In this document: positions 8,133 to 19,032 of the stretch, piece by piece | Position numbering within the stretch: the first letter of the stretch is position 1 | Layout: every line of letters begins with the position of its first letter | Source of the DNA: Candidatus Regiella endosymbiont of Tuberolachnus salignus | Lineage (GTDB): Bacteria; Pseudomonadota; Gammaproteobacteria; Enterobacterales; Enterobacteriaceae | Assembly (NCBI RefSeq): GCF_964020115.1 | Contig: NZ_OZ026542.1 | Coordinates: forward strand, 868,001 to 932,000 | DNA: 64,000 nt | Reading direction: 5' to 3' | Position numbers and translations under genes: made by a program | Notes under the pieces: generated by a model | What the model saw: the letters and a program-made list of their open reading frames with translations, nothing else | Told to the model about the DNA's origin: nothing | Database searches by the model: none

Positions 8133-10090
8133 GTGCGTCCAGCAAAGGCTGGTACATTCAGCAGGAGATAGACCTGCCAGGGTAAAAGTCGGCGCCCTGT
8201 AGCTTGGGTAGCAGCATGGCGGGAAACCAAGATGTTGAAGCCTACCGACAACCTTACCGTTAGGGTAAGTGCGAGATATCAGGCCGTAATACAAATGAAC
8301 ACAGAGGTGGCCCCGAAAGTGCGTAACCTCGAAGGCTGAGCCCGCAACGTAGGGGGCGAAAGCAGCATTGCTGAGCGAAATCGACTGAAACACTGAGCAA
8401 CTTCGGCGGGGTGGTAGTGACGGCATGATATCAAGGATGTACGAAGCAACTGGAGAAGCCCTCCTCGTCCCAGTGAGAAAGCCACTGGAGCAAGGTAGAT
8501 TCTATAACCGGTGAACCGGGAAGTGAATCGAAGACGAGAGGGTGGCGGAGGGGTGTGTAGTAGTGATGAAGCAAGGTAACGCTTGTGGAGCAAAGGCACC
8601 CTACTGACAATAATGCTTCTAACAACAAGGGAGGCAAGGGTTGTCATGATAAAAACAACCATTAATTTGCAAGACCTGAGAAGGAAGATATACATCAAAG
8701 CGAAGGCTGATAAATCTTGGCGATTTTGGGGTATCTATGTTCATGTTGGTAAGATGGAAACGTTGCGTACCTCCTATAAGCTGGCGAAACAAAACAAGGG
8801 GGCACCAGGAGTAGATGGGGTGACCTTTGAAGAAATTGAGTCCGCAGGGGTAGACAACTTTCTTGAATCCATCAGGAAGGATTTACTCTCCAAGACCTAC
8901 TACCCACTGAGGAATCGGAAACGGGCGATACCGAAAGCTGGAGGGCAATCCAGGATGTTAAGTATTCCCACTATTCGAGACCGCGTAGTGCAAGGTGCAG
9001 TCAAACTCATTCTAGAAGCGATATTCGAGGCAGATTTCCAGCCGGGCTCTTTTGGTTATCGCCCCAAGCGAACGGCTGCTGAAGCAGTAGAACAGGTAAC
9101 AGTAGCAGCTATCAAGAATATGACGCGAGTCATCGATGTCGATCTCAAATCGTATTTTGACACCGTGCGCCACGATATTTTGTTAAGCAAAATAGCAACG
9201 CGCGTGAATGACAAAGAAGTCATGCGGCTACTCAAGCTGATACTGAAAGCAGGTGGGAAATGTGGGGTACCTCAAGGCGGTCCGTTGTCGCCATTACTGA
9301 GCAATATCTATCTCAATGAGGTAGATAAGATGCTTGAACGAGCAAAGGGGGTAACGGGTACGGATGGATATCAGCATATTGCATACGCGAGATGGGCTGA
9401 TGATCTTATCATAATGATCGACAGCTATAGAAAATGGGATTGGCTGGCAGCGGGTGTCTACAAACGACTGAAAGAAGAACTCATGAAGTTGGGAGTAACA
9501 CTTAATTTAGAAAAGACACGACAAGTTGATCTGAAGCAAGATGAATCCTTCAGTTTTCTAGGGTTTGTTTTTAGAAGAACGAAAACAAAGCAAGGGAAAT
9601 GGGGAATCATGAAAACACCGAAGATGGACGCGAGAACACGGCTTTTACAGAAATTAAAAGCGGTGTTCAGAGGCCATCAGTCTCAACCGATTGATCGGGT
9701 CATTTATCTCATCAATCCGATACTCAGAGGCTGGGTGAATTATTATAGGATCGGTAATTCAAGTCGATGTTTTACCTACGTTAAAGATTGGGTAGAAAAG
9801 AAAGCGAGACGTCATTTAATGAAGGCACGTCGACGGCAAGGCTTCGGCTGGGGGAGATGGAGTAGGGAAGGGTTTTATCAAAAATTAGGTTTATATTCAG
9901 ACTATAAGATTAGATATTACCCAGTACCGAAAGTGTCGCCAGCCAGATAGGTCACATAAGCTTTGGTATGAAGTTGTCAGGTAAGCGTAGTGCGGGAAAA
10001 CCGCATGCTGCGTTTGACGAGGCGGGCGATGGAAACGGGAGCAATCAAGATAAGTCGTGATTTGATCACCGCGCCATTGTTCGACCCTAC
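8133..10090 (+). mobile_element. Full-length group II intron
   Basis: The intron starts with the canonical GTGCG and has a long structured 5' region (8133-8645). It encodes a reverse transcriptase/maturase, then shows domain V (9984-10014: AGCGTAGTGCGG, GAAA loop, ACCGCATGCTGCG) and a 76-base domain VI region ending CCCTAC at 10090. The 3' boundary is set by the exact 76-base repeat that begins at 10091. The element is inserted within the 3' end of a sibling intron, directly after its domain V. The intact frame and complete ends suggest it is, or recently was, mobile. Confidence 0.8.
8646..9950 (+). CDS. ltrA: Group II intron reverse transcriptase/maturase
   Basis: The preferred start is ATG 8646, after GGGAGG; an open frame extends upstream to 8583 inside intron RNA. 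The protein has about 434 residues. RT blocks follow in order: QNKGAPGVDGVTFEEIE, RMLSIPTIRDRVVQGAVK, SFGYRPKRTAAEAV, RVIDVDLKSYFDTVRHD, CGVPQGGPLSPLLSNIYLNE, and the active site ARWADDLIIM (YADD-type, both Asp present), then LEKTRQVDL and FLGFVFRR. The maturase (GIIM) domain is at the C-terminus (LRGWVNYYRIG, WVEKKARRHLMKAR). No HNH endonuclease domain is present. It would splice the host intron and drive its retrohoming. Confidence 0.9.
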   Translation: MIKTTINLQDLRRKIYIKAKADKSWRFWGIYVHVGKMETLRTSYKLAKQNKGAPGVDGVTFEEIESAGVDNFLESIRKDLLSKTYYPLRNRKRAIPKAGGQSRMLSIPTIRDRVVQGAVKLILEAIFEADFQPGSFGYRPKRTAAEAVEQVTVAAIKNMTRVIDVDLKSYFDTVRHDILLSKIATRVNDKEVMRLLKLILKAGGKCGVPQGGPLSPLLSNIYLNEVDKMLERAKGVTGTDGYQHIAYARWADDLIIMIDSYRKWDWLAAGVYKRLKEELMKLGVTLNLEKTRQVDLKQDESFSFLGFVFRRTKTKQGKWGIMKTPKMDARTRLLQKLKAVFRGHQSQPIDRVIYLINPILRGWVNYYRIGNSSRCFTYVKDWVEKKARRHLMKARRRQGFGWGRWSREGFYQKLGLYSDYKIRYYPVPKVSPAR

Positions 10091-10166
10091 TGACGAGGCG
10101 GGCGATGGAAACGGGAGCAATCAAGATAAGTCGTGATTTGATCACCGCGCCATTGTTCGACCCTAC
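10015..10166 (+). repeat. 76-bp direct repeat (domain VI regions of nested introns)
   Basis: Two identical 76-base units lie head to tail (10015-10090 and 10091-10166), each from TGACGAGGCGGG to GACCCTAC. The first is the 3' end of the full-length intron. The second continues the sibling intron fragment whose domain V is at 8102-8132. Confidence 0.9.
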
Positions 10167-10208
10167 CTTAGAGGGCGAACATACAGTAATGTGGGTTCGC
10201 TACTCGAC

Positions 10209-10301
10209 TGACAACAGCTGCTAGGGTATCTATTCGGTATGAAAGAGAAATATCAGTTTACGCTATGAGATTACACAAAAGAACACCATAAAATTGAAAG
10301 G
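10209..10301 (-). repeat. 93-bp dispersed inverted repeat, copy 2
   Basis: This is the inverted counterpart of 5547-5640 with a few substitutions. It ends two bases from the 3' end of the decayed tRNA at 10303, so the repeat pair brackets about 4.7 kb that contains the LuxR module and the group II introns. Confidence 0.75.
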
Positions 10302-10302
10302 A

Positions 10303-10378
10303 GGTGAGTCATACGGGACTCGAGCCCACAACCAAAGGTTTATAACACAACTGCCTCTGCCAACTGAGCTAACAACCC
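10303..10378 (-). pseudogene. Decayed phage-type tRNA-Met
   Basis: Read on the minus strand, the 76 bases show an acceptor start GGGTTGT, the D-arm TAGCTCAGTTGG, an anticodon-loop region GTTATAA, a T-arm GTGGG CTCGAGT CCCGT and a 3' strand ATGACTC followed by ACC. The acceptor pairs only with several wobbles and the anticodon stem is largely mispaired. The layout resembles phage tRNA-Met genes, with the CAU anticodon changed to UAU. It is probably a pseudogene left by the prophage. Confidence 0.5.
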
Positions 10379-10386
10379 ACACAAGA

Positions 10387-11172
10387 TTAAAAGGGGATTT
10401 TAAGGACGGCAAGAATCACACCAACAGCAACCACTAACATACCACCGAGCTTGATGGTTGTTTGCATGCCGCTCTTTTCGATATCCTTACGCATTAGGGA
10501 CATTTCAGTCATGAAATCTTTGCGTACATCGGCTATCTGAGCATCGGTCTTCTCGAAACGTGCCGCCATATCTTTACGGACATCGGCTATTTGGGCATCG
10601 GTCTTCTCGAAACGTGCCGTCATATCTTTACGAACATCGGCTATCTCAGCAGACAACTCTTTATGGACTGAGACTATTTTAGCGTCAGTTTTTTCAAAGT
10701 TATCATCAACTTTTTCGAATCGAGTTTCCATGTCTTTGTGAACACAGGCTATCTGAGCATCGGTCTTCTCGAAACGGGCTTCCATGTCTTTGCGAACACA
10801 GGCTATCTGAGCATCGGTCTTCTCGAAACGGGCTTCCATGTCTTTGCGAACACAGGCTATCTGAGCATCGGTCTTCTCGAAACGGGCTTCCATGTCTTTG
10901 CGAACACAGGCTATCTGAGCATCGGTCTTCTCGAAACGGGCTTCCATGTCTTTACGGATACCAACAATTTCAGCCGATAGGTTTCTGTGGCTATCGGTTA
11001 TATGGATAGTCAAGTCCTTACGAAGGTCTTCAAGGTCGCGTTTAGTGGCCACATCAGCAACTTCGTGAGATTTACGCACGGCTAAAGAAAGCGCTTTCGC
11101 CTGCTCTGTACGAAAACCAGCATTTTCAAGCGTTTCGACAAATTCTTGTGTATCAAATGCGACCTGAGCCAT
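10387..11172 (-). CDS. Coiled-coil repeat protein with C-terminal membrane anchor (DUF1640-like)
   Basis: The product has 261 residues. The N-terminus (FDTQEFVETLENAGFRTEQA, then KALSLAVRKSHEVAD) resembles DUF1640/CCDC90-type proteins. The middle is built from 18-residue heptad-like units (VRKDMEARFEKTDAQIAC). Four nearly identical units in tandem correspond to 54-bp DNA repeats at about 10738-10955, and more diverged units lie on both sides. The C-terminus is one membrane helix (LGGMLVVAVGVILAVLKI). It should be a membrane-anchored, elongated coiled coil; no function is proven. Copy number of the 54-bp unit is likely to vary between strains. Confidence 0.75.
   Translation of the reverse strand: MAQVAFDTQEFVETLENAGFRTEQAKALSLAVRKSHEVADVATKRDLEDLRKDLTIHITDSHRNLSAEIVGIRKDMEARFEKTDAQIACVRKDMEARFEKTDAQIACVRKDMEARFEKTDAQIACVRKDMEARFEKTDAQIACVHKDMETRFEKVDDNFEKTDAKIVSVHKELSAEIADVRKDMTARFEKTDAQIADVRKDMAARFEKTDAQIADVRKDFMTEMSLMRKDIEKSGMQTTIKLGGMLVVAVGVILAVLKIPF
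10738..10955 (-). repeat. 54-bp tandem repeats inside coiled-coil gene
   Basis: Four near-identical 54-base units (each CTTCCATGTCTTTGCGAACA... on the plus strand) encode the 18-residue coiled-coil repeat. The length is a multiple of three, so gain or loss of units keeps the frame. Confidence 0.9.
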
Positions 11173-11688
11173 TACGACGTTCTCCTCAATGCGTTTGGCT
11201 TAGTTTAACCGATAAGTCCGTTAACCTGCAAAGGTTCAATGATTAACCAGGCCTGCATCATTATTCACAACAAAACATCATTTCACTACGGAGAGTTAAA
11301 GTAAACCTGCCCGTTGTTGCTGGCGTTGAAGTCACCACTGACGAATTTAACCTTATATTTGAATACCATTCATAAAGAGAATGGTGAAGGAAACTATAAA
11401 CGTCCTTTAATAAAAGCTTGTGACAACACAAACTCAATAATTATTGATGGCAGAATTTAGAGATTAACTTATTGAAAAATCATCAAAGCCCGAAATTATA
11501 GCTTAAGTGTTATAAATTGATTTAAAATAGAGGTTCAGAGAAGACATCAACCCTCTGGCACTAACAGGAAGCCAAGGAAAACGTGCTGATTTAGTGCAAA
11601 GATTGACGATCACCCAATCCTAGGTCAAGCCCCCTATTCTCAATGTGCTGGGACTCCATTTATCGCTATCATTTGAGAAGGTTTTCTC
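11173..11688. other. Phage relic region without intact gene
   Basis: Around 11298-11373 one plus-strand frame reads KVNLPVVAGVEVTTDEFNL before a stop. This resembles the start of phage KilA-N/antirepressor-type proteins (VVAGVEITTD...). Nothing else here is recognisable and no intact gene is visible. Confidence 0.35.
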
Positions 11689-12228
11689 ATGCTAAATAAT
11701 GTAGTCATTATCGATAATATCATTGTTCGCCAGGATGTTTTCGAGCGTTATTGCCTGAGTGATTTGCACAAAGCCGCGGATAAGCAAGACAGACACCAAC
11801 CTGCTTTCTAACTCCACAATGAGCAAACCGTTTAATTAATAAGCGATTTGCAAAAATACAACTCGACCAGAATTGAACTCACCGATGTTATCCGTGGTGG
11901 CTCTGAACAGGAAACTTTTGCCTATAAAGAACTGATTTACGCCTATGCGATGTGGATCAGTGCTGCTTTCAACCTCAAGGTTATCCGCACGTTTGATAAG
12001 GCAGTCATCGGGAACGTTCAGCCTCTCATCGATCAGGTTTAGGTCGGACTGGATTTCATCAATTTTGCTAAACAAGCATTCCGTCTGACACCATCTGCTG
12101 TACTGGGGTCACTCAAGCAGCTTCAAACGGCATGTGGTTTACCTAATAGGCTTCCTGCGTATGCGATTGATGCACCAGATGGCAAAAACTCCAGCGAAGA
12201 TACTGGCTTATTGAAATGCTGGCGCTGA
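11689..12228 (+). pseudogene. KilA-N domain phage protein, degraded
   Basis: From ATG 11689 the frame reads IVRQDVFERYCLSDLHKAAD, the typical start of phage KilA-N proteins. It then meets stops and frameshifts, and resumes with IRGGSEQETFAYKELIYAYA and MWISAAFNLKVIRTFD, the conserved KilA-N core. A further break precedes the tail (SAVLGSLKQLQTACGLPNRL) and the final TGA at 12226. KilA-N proteins are DNA-binding phage regulators. This copy has several stops and cannot be functional. Confidence 0.75.
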
Positions 12229-12560
12229 ACCACCAGAGTCCGGTTACAAGCGTCTGCAGCTCCTTGACATCGTTGAAAGAGCGTCACGCCCCAGTACCAA
12301 AACCTCAGACAAGGAGAAATGCTATTGGTCGATGACGGAAAGGGGTTTGCGATTTGGCAAGAATCTGAACGATCCGGTCAACCTTCAGCAAACCATTCTG
12401 ATTAACCCAAGGAATACATCCATGATAACTCTTTCATTACGGGCGGAATCGTCATGGCGGTTGCTCACGTGAAAGACGTACTGTTAGACAACATCGTCTC
12501 CGGCCTTCGCACCCGTTAGCATAATTTTATCAATACATTACGTCAGAAAGGTGATCCAAC

Positions 12561-12692
12561 ATGCGTTATCACATCGAGAGCAACGTCCTACTCATCCGTA
12601 TTCAAGGCAAGACCCTGCGCTTTACCAACACCGATGAAGGTTATCGCCAGATGATTCAAGTATTTTATCAAAGTAAAGCTGTATCAACATGA
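12561..12692 (+). CDS. Small phage-type protein
   Basis: A 43-residue frame (start MRYHIESNVLLIRIQGKTLR) has a good ribosome-binding site (AGAAAGGTGA) six bases before its ATG. Its stop overlaps the start of the next small frame in an ATGA arrangement, typical of compact phage operons. The region is AT-poor relative to the neighbours and lies between phage relics. The family is not recognised. Confidence 0.4.
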   Translation: MRYHIESNVLLIRIQGKTLRFTNTDEGYRQMIQVFYQSKAVST

Positions 12693-12781
12693 TAGACCAG
12701 AATATCCGTGAAGCAAGAAAGATCATTCACGTTTTCTATGACAGAAAGGCGGAACTGCAGAGCATAACAGAGACGGTGTAA
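12689..12781 (+). CDS. Very small phage-type protein
   Basis: A 30-residue frame (MIDQNIREARKIIHVFYDRK then AELQSITETV) starts at the ATGA overlap with the preceding 43-residue frame. It is charged and helical in character. Coupling to the upstream frame is the main support. It ends 41 bases before the IS21-family insertion. Confidence 0.35.
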   Translation: MIDQNIREARKIIHVFYDRKAELQSITETV

Positions 12782-12925
12782 TCAACGTTAACTGCATGCC
12801 TTAATAAGATCCCATCTCCAAGTGTCAGCGCTAATGATAAAAGACCGTAAATTGCTAATTTAATTTGTCCACTCAAGCCAGAATGCAGTTTCCTTTGTGG
12901 TGACAAAGCCATGAGGGAAATAAGC

Positions 12926-14898
<1,973 letters not shown>

Positions 14899-15057
14899 CA
14901 AAAACTGGACATTTTAAAGTAGCAAAAAGTGGTCAATCTAAAGTAGCGTTGACACCAAGCAAACAGGCTACCTCACGGCAATTCGTCCTGCACATGCACA
15001 CGGCGAGACTGAGGCTTTGCCATATTTGATCGGCTCACAATAAGCAGAGGTAATCCA

Positions 15058-15426
15058 GTGAAAAAACAATCACTCACACGGCATGAAGCCGCTTTAATTG
15101 TCGGCGTATCCCGCCCCACGTTATCGCAGTGGGTTAAATCGGGAAGAATTCAAGCAACACGTAAAGATCCAACCAAAAAGAAGTCTCCCTACCTGTTCAC
15201 CCTGCAAACCTGTCTTGCTGCATTGAACAATCCGATCCACACTGTCGCCGTGAGCGACGGCAGGTTGCACGAGGAGAAATTATGTCAATCTTCCGCAGAG
15301 GAAAAATATGGTACGCGAGCTACTCGTTACCGGAAGGCAAGCGAATTAAAGAATCTCTTGGCACAGAGGACAAGCGGCAAGCTCAGGAATTGCACGATAA
15401 ACGAAAAGCTGAATTGTGGAGAATAG
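15058..15426 (+). CDS. Excisionase-like HTH protein
   Basis: A GTG-started frame of 122 residues begins [20 protein letters not shown] and continues [13 protein letters not shown], a MerR/AlpA-type winged helix as in phage excisionases. The GTG follows CAGAGGTAATCCA. The HTH part (about 50-60 residues) precedes the integrase start at 15282. The last 48 codons overlap the integrase in another frame and lack family features, so the natural stop may have been lost. Position next to the integrase supports a role in excision control. Confidence 0.55.
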   Translation: MKKQSLTRHEAALIVGVSRPTLSQWVKSGRIQATRKDPTKKKSPYLFTLQTCLAALNNPIHTVAVSDGRLHEEKLCQSSAEEKYGTRATRYRKASELKNLLAQRTSGKLRNCTINEKLNCGE

Positions 15427-16445
15427 ACAAGCTGGATAATCTCCCTGAGGTGACTCTTGAAGAAGCTTGCTTACGCTGGTTAGAGGAAAAGGCCGACAAA
15501 AAATCGCTTGATGATGACAAAAGCCGGATGGGATTTTGGCTGTTGCATTTTGAAGGTGTAAAGCTTAAGGAGTTGACTGAAGCCAGGATCTACGCGGCAA
15601 TAAGCAAAATGACGAACCGTCGCTATGCTGAAAACTGGCGACTACAATCTGAGGCAATGGTAAGAAAAGGTCAGAAGGCACCGGAATATCAGGAAAAAGC
15701 AGTCACCCTCTCGACTAAAGCTAAACATCTTGCATTAATGAAGTCACTGCTGCGTACTGCCGAACGAGACTGGAAGTGGCTTGAAAAAGCGCCCGTTATC
15801 AAAGTGCCACAAGTGAAAAATAAACGTATTCGATGGCTTAAACCCGCAGAAGCGCAACGACTGATTGATGAATGCCCAGAGCCGTTAAAGTCGGTGGTCA
15901 AATTTGCACTGGCTACCGGTCTTCGCCGTTCCAATATCATTAACCTGGAATGGAAGCAAATTGACATGCCACGCCGCGTGGCATGGATTAATCCTGAAGA
16001 CAGCAAATCTGGTCAGGCTATTGGGGTAGCCCTCAATGAGACGTCCTGCAAAATTCTCCGCGATCAAATAGGAAAACACCACACATGGGTATTTGTGTAT
16101 ACGGAAGCGAAAACCCGCACGGATGGCACACTAACGCCCTCCGTGCGGAAGATGCGTGTCGATGCTAACTCGGCGTGGAAGCAGGCATTGAAGCGAGCAG
16201 GGATAGAAGCATTCCGTTTTCATGATTTGAGACACACTTGGGCAAGCTGGCTGATACAGGCGGGTGTTCCCCTGTCTGTTTTACAAGAAATGGGGGGATG
16301 GGAGTCAATCGACATGGTACGGAGGTATGCCCACCTTTCCCCTCGTCATTTGACTGAACACGCCAAGCACATTGACGCGATTTTTGATAATGATGTCCCA
16401 AATCTGTCCCATACCTGTAAAGAAGCGGGGAGGAAGAACACCTAA
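15282..16445 (+). CDS. int: Prophage tyrosine integrase
   Basis: The product has 387 residues. A short N-terminal arm-binding domain ([20 protein letters not shown]) is followed by a core-binding domain and the catalytic domain. The catalytic residues are visible: Arg in [10 protein letters not shown], His-x-x-Arg in [10 protein letters not shown] and Tyr in [11 protein letters not shown] ribosome-binding site (GAGGAGAAATT) precedes the ATG. The gene ends 14 bases before tRNA-Arg(UCU), the classical attachment gene of the P22/DLP12-type integrases, so the tRNA 3' end is the probable att site. No second att copy was found in the window. Confidence 0.93.
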   Translation: MSIFRRGKIWYASYSLPEGKRIKESLGTEDKRQAQELHDKRKAELWRIDKLDNLPEVTLEEACLRWLEEKADKKSLDDDKSRMGFWLLHFEGVKLKELTEARIYAAISKMTNRRYAENWRLQSEAMVRKGQKAPEYQEKAVTLSTKAKHLALMKSLLRTAERDWKWLEKAPVIKVPQVKNKRIRWLKPAEAQRLIDECPEPLKSVVKFALATGLRRSNIINLEWKQIDMPRRVAWINPEDSKSGQAIGVALNETSCKILRDQIGKHHTWVFVYTEAKTRTDGTLTPSVRKMRVDANSAWKQALKRAGIEAFRFHDLRHTWASWLIQAGVPLSVLQEMGGWESIDMVRRYAHLSPRHLTEHAKHIDAIFDNDVPNLSHTCKEAGRKNT

Positions 16446-16459
16446 CCCCTTGATATTAT

Positions 16460-16536
16460 TGGTGCGCCCTGCAGGATTCGAACCTGCGGCCTACGGCTTA
16501 GAAGGCCGTTGCTCTATCCAGCTGAGCTAAGGGCGC
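16460..16536 (-). tRNA. argU: tRNA-Arg(UCU)
   Basis: The 77-base cloverleaf is complete: acceptor GCGCCCT/AGGGCGC, D-arm TAGCTCAGCTGG, anticodon loop CTTCTAA (anticodon TCT), T-arm with GGTTCGAATCC, and an encoded CCA. It matches E. coli argU closely. Its 3' end faces the integrase, as expected for a tRNA used as a phage attachment site. The folD neighbour is also the E. coli arrangement. Confidence 0.96.
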
Positions 16537-16714
16537 GTGTGACCTTGGGGCAGGATTATACGGGCAGCGCTTCTTGAGTCAATGTTTTTCATCTTACAAT
16601 TTAGCCTCTGTCTATTTTTTCTTAAATTAATTACTATTCTAAACCTGACAGCACAGCTTGCTTCTGACAAAATAGATTTATTCTCGCTTTTTTAATTAAT
16701 GGATCCCTCAGTCG

Positions 16715-17590
16715 ATGTCAGCAAAAATTATTGACGGTAAAATGATTTCTCAAGAAATAAAAAATAATATCGCCAAATCGGTAAAACAGCGCGTAGCTGA
16801 AGCTAAACGCCGTCCAGGCTTGGCAGTGGTATTGGTTGGCGCAAATCCAGCGTCACAAATTTATGTCGGTAGTAAAGTAAAAGCCTGTGAGGAAGTCGAT
16901 TTTTTTTCTTCTCTGTACGATTTACCTGAAAGTACCACTGAGGCTGAACTATTAGCGAAGATTGATGAACTGAATCAAGATGATAAAATTGATGGTATCT
17001 TGATTCAGTTGCCCCTCCCTGCCCACATTGATAATGCTACCATCTTAGAACGTATTCACCCCGCTAAAGACGTTGATGGTTTTCATCCTTATAATATTGG
17101 TAGTTTATGTCAAAGAAAGCCTAAACTACGCCCCTGCACACCTCGTGGCATCATGACGTTATTAGAAAAAAATAAAATTGATATAAAAGGCATGCATGCC
17201 GTAGTGGTTGGTGCATCGAATATCGTCGGTCGCCCTATGAGTTTAGAACTTTTGCTTGCCGGTTGTACCACTACCGTCACGCATAGACACACGACTAATC
17301 TTAGACAACATGTTGAAACTGCTGATTTGTTAATTGTCGCTGTGGGTAATCCTGGCATTATCTTAAGTGAATGGATCAAGCCAGGCGCCATCGTGATTGA
17401 CGTTGGGATCAATCGTGTTAATGATAAAATCGTCGGTGATGTTGAATTTGCGACCGCACAGCAGCGAGCAGGTTGGATCACCCCAGTGCCGGGGGGAGTT
17501 GGGCCAATGACAGTTGCCACACTGATGCAAAATACTTTACAAGCCTGTGAGCAATACTACGATATCAATAATCAAGCATTAATTAGATAA
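16715..17590 (+). CDS. folD: Bifunctional methylene-tetrahydrofolate dehydrogenase/cyclohydrolase
   Basis: The product has 291 residues and is collinear with E. coli FolD. Catalytic features include [11 protein letters not shown] with the key Tyr and Lys, [25 protein letters not shown], the Rossmann motif [14 protein letters not shown] for NADP, and [18 protein letters not shown]. It interconverts 5,10-methylene- and 10-formyl-tetrahydrofolate for purine, fMet and thymidylate synthesis. No strong ribosome-binding site is seen before the ATG. It lies beside argU on the opposite strand. Confidence 0.96.
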   Translation: MSAKIIDGKMISQEIKNNIAKSVKQRVAEAKRRPGLAVVLVGANPASQIYVGSKVKACEEVDFFSSLYDLPESTTEAELLAKIDELNQDDKIDGILIQLPLPAHIDNATILERIHPAKDVDGFHPYNIGSLCQRKPKLRPCTPRGIMTLLEKNKIDIKGMHAVVVGASNIVGRPMSLELLLAGCTTTVTHRHTTNLRQHVETADLLIVAVGNPGIILSEWIKPGAIVIDVGINRVNDKIVGDVEFATAQQRAGWITPVPGGVGPMTVATLMQNTLQACEQYYDINNQALIR

Positions 17591-17600
17591 CGTGGCCACA

Positions 17601-17632
17601 TAGCCGAATCAAATTAAACTGACTTGGCTATA
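17601..17632. repeat. Family C palindrome, short form
   Basis: TAGCCGAATCAAATTAAACT and its continuation GACTTGGCTATA are the two ends of a longer palindrome found at 45674, 47655 and 60818, here joined with the centre deleted. Confidence 0.6.
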
Positions 17633-17756
17633 TACCCAATGAATTTCGAGTTACGGCAAGGCGGCAAGGGGGTGAGACCGATGAGCGTAGACATACTACG
17701 TGATTCGGCGAGCGCCCGCAGTCAACGCCGCCGTAACTTGAAAGGCGAAGGGTATA
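17631..17756 (+). repeat. PE1-type palindromic element, hybrid-arm copy
   Basis: The unit runs 126 bp from TATACCCAATGAATTTCGAG to CTTGAAAGGCGAAGGGTATA. Outer arms belong to the CCGTAAC subfamily, while the centre (GATGAGCGTAGACATACTACGTGATTCGGCGAG) is that of the genic copies. It lies between folD and modA. Confidence 0.85.
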
Positions 17757-18164
17757 AGCTTTTAAGCTAGGCGGAATCGTCTATATTGAGCAGCAAATCA
17801 TTCATTTCGAGGTACCTTATATCTTTAGAGCCTATTCGAAATCTTCTTTAAGCGGTGCTTAGACGAGGAAAAAACGAGCGAAAAAGCGCAGTTTACATTA
17901 CAGTAAATGAGCATTTTGAGCTCGTTTTTGACAAAAGACTTCTTGCAAAACCAGAGCGAGAGGTGCGAAGTCAAAACACCCGAAGCACAGCAACCGCGGT
18001 GTATATCCACCGTCTTTCAAGTTAAAGGGGGCGTGAGCCGATGACGCAGAACAACGCGGCGGGGGCTTCAAAGGTGAAGGGTATACACAACAATGTGAGC
18101 ACCGCGTAAGCTAACATTCGCACCACAAGGTGAGTTATGCGGGAAGTCTTTTGTTGAAATAACG
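17757..18164. other. Repeat-rich non-coding region before modA
   Basis: No gene is seen. It holds a palindromic stretch around 17862-17930 (ACGAG...CTCGT arms around an AT-rich TTTAC/GTAAA centre) and an internally deleted PE1 copy at 18002-18085 (from TATATCCACC to AAGGTGAAGGGTATA, 84 bp). Confidence 0.5.
18002..18085 (+). repeat. PE1 remnant with internal deletion
   Basis: Both TATA ends and parts of the arms (CTTTCAAG, CTTCAAAGGTGAAGGG) remain but the centre is shortened to about 84 bp overall, lacking the CGTAGAC...CGTGATTCGG core. Confidence 0.65.
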
Positions 18165-18188
18165 ATGTTTTCTATGAAGGGGAAAGGG

Positions 18189-18968
18189 ATGAAATATCCG
18201 TGGGCTAAATGGATCCTAGGCATTGCTCTTGCCTACGCATGGGGCGTTCCTGCTATAGCAGAGGGAAAAATTACAGTGTTTGCTGCTGTTTCATTGACTA
18301 ACGCATTAAAGGATATTAGCAAACAATACCAAATGGAAACACAGATAGAGGTTGTCGTATTGTATGATTCCTCTTTCACACTGGCTAAAAAAATAGCAGA
18401 GAAGGAAACCTTAGCAGATTTATTTATTTCGGCTGATCAACACTCTATGGATTATCTTGCTGAAAAAGAATCAATTATCGCTACTAGCCGTTATACATTA
18501 TTAAGTAATGAATTAGTATTGGTAGCACCAATAGACAGTAATATTTATAACGTAGCTATTGATAAACAGACCAATTGGAAAAATTTATTGGATGGAGGGT
18601 TATTGGCGTTAGGTGATTTTGATCATGTTCCTGCTGGAATTTATGCAAAACAAGCATTGGAATACTGGGGAGCCTGGCCAATGCTTGAGCAAAAAATAGT
18701 GCGCACCAATAACGTACGCGCCACATTGGCGTTAGTAGAATTAGCAAAAGTACCATTGGGTATTGTTTACGGTTCCGATGCCATCACCACCGATAGAGTC
18801 AGAGTGGTTGGCGTCTTTCCCGATCAAAGCCATAAGCCAATTGAATACCCAATGGCCATTGTCAATGGTCATGATAATCCTAACGTCAATGCTTTCTACG
18901 CTTATCTGAAAAGCCCAACAGCCAGTACGATTTTCAAAAATAATGGATTTTCTGTCGTCAAAAAATAA
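18189..18968 (+). CDS. modA: Molybdate ABC transporter substrate-binding protein
   Basis: The start at ATG 18189 is preferred over 18165 because AGGGG lies just upstream and it gives a clean signal peptide (MKYPWAKWILGIALAYAWGV, cleavage after AIA). The mature part opens ITVFAAVSLTNALKDIS and has the ModA oxyanion-binding features (AAVSLT, SSFTLAKKI, PAGIYAKQALE, GIVYGSDA). It binds molybdate or tungstate in the periplasm. In E. coli it is followed by modB and modC; here pgl follows directly, so no permease or ATPase is encoded beside it. Confidence 0.92.
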   Translation: MKYPWAKWILGIALAYAWGVPAIAEGKITVFAAVSLTNALKDISKQYQMETQIEVVVLYDSSFTLAKKIAEKETLADLFISADQHSMDYLAEKESIIATSRYTLLSNELVLVAPIDSNIYNVAIDKQTNWKNLLDGGLLALGDFDHVPAGIYAKQALEYWGAWPMLEQKIVRTNNVRATLALVELAKVPLGIVYGSDAITTDRVRVVGVFPDQSHKPIEYPMAIVNGHDNPNVNAFYAYLKSPTASTIFKNNGFSVVKK

Positions 18969-19032
18969 GTCAATATTTTGACAAATGTATCAGGAGCATA
19001 ACAGGTTTCGAATAGACCCCAAGGAGTGATTG

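Noticed and set aside
8279-8698. Minus-strand frames in the 5' part of the group II intron
   Set aside because: This region is structured intron RNA; the frames arise by chance from its composition.
10738-10980. Regular 54-bp repeats that might suggest a CRISPR array
   Set aside because: The units are contiguous, with no spacers, and encode a coiled-coil repeat in an open frame. No cas gene is present in the window.
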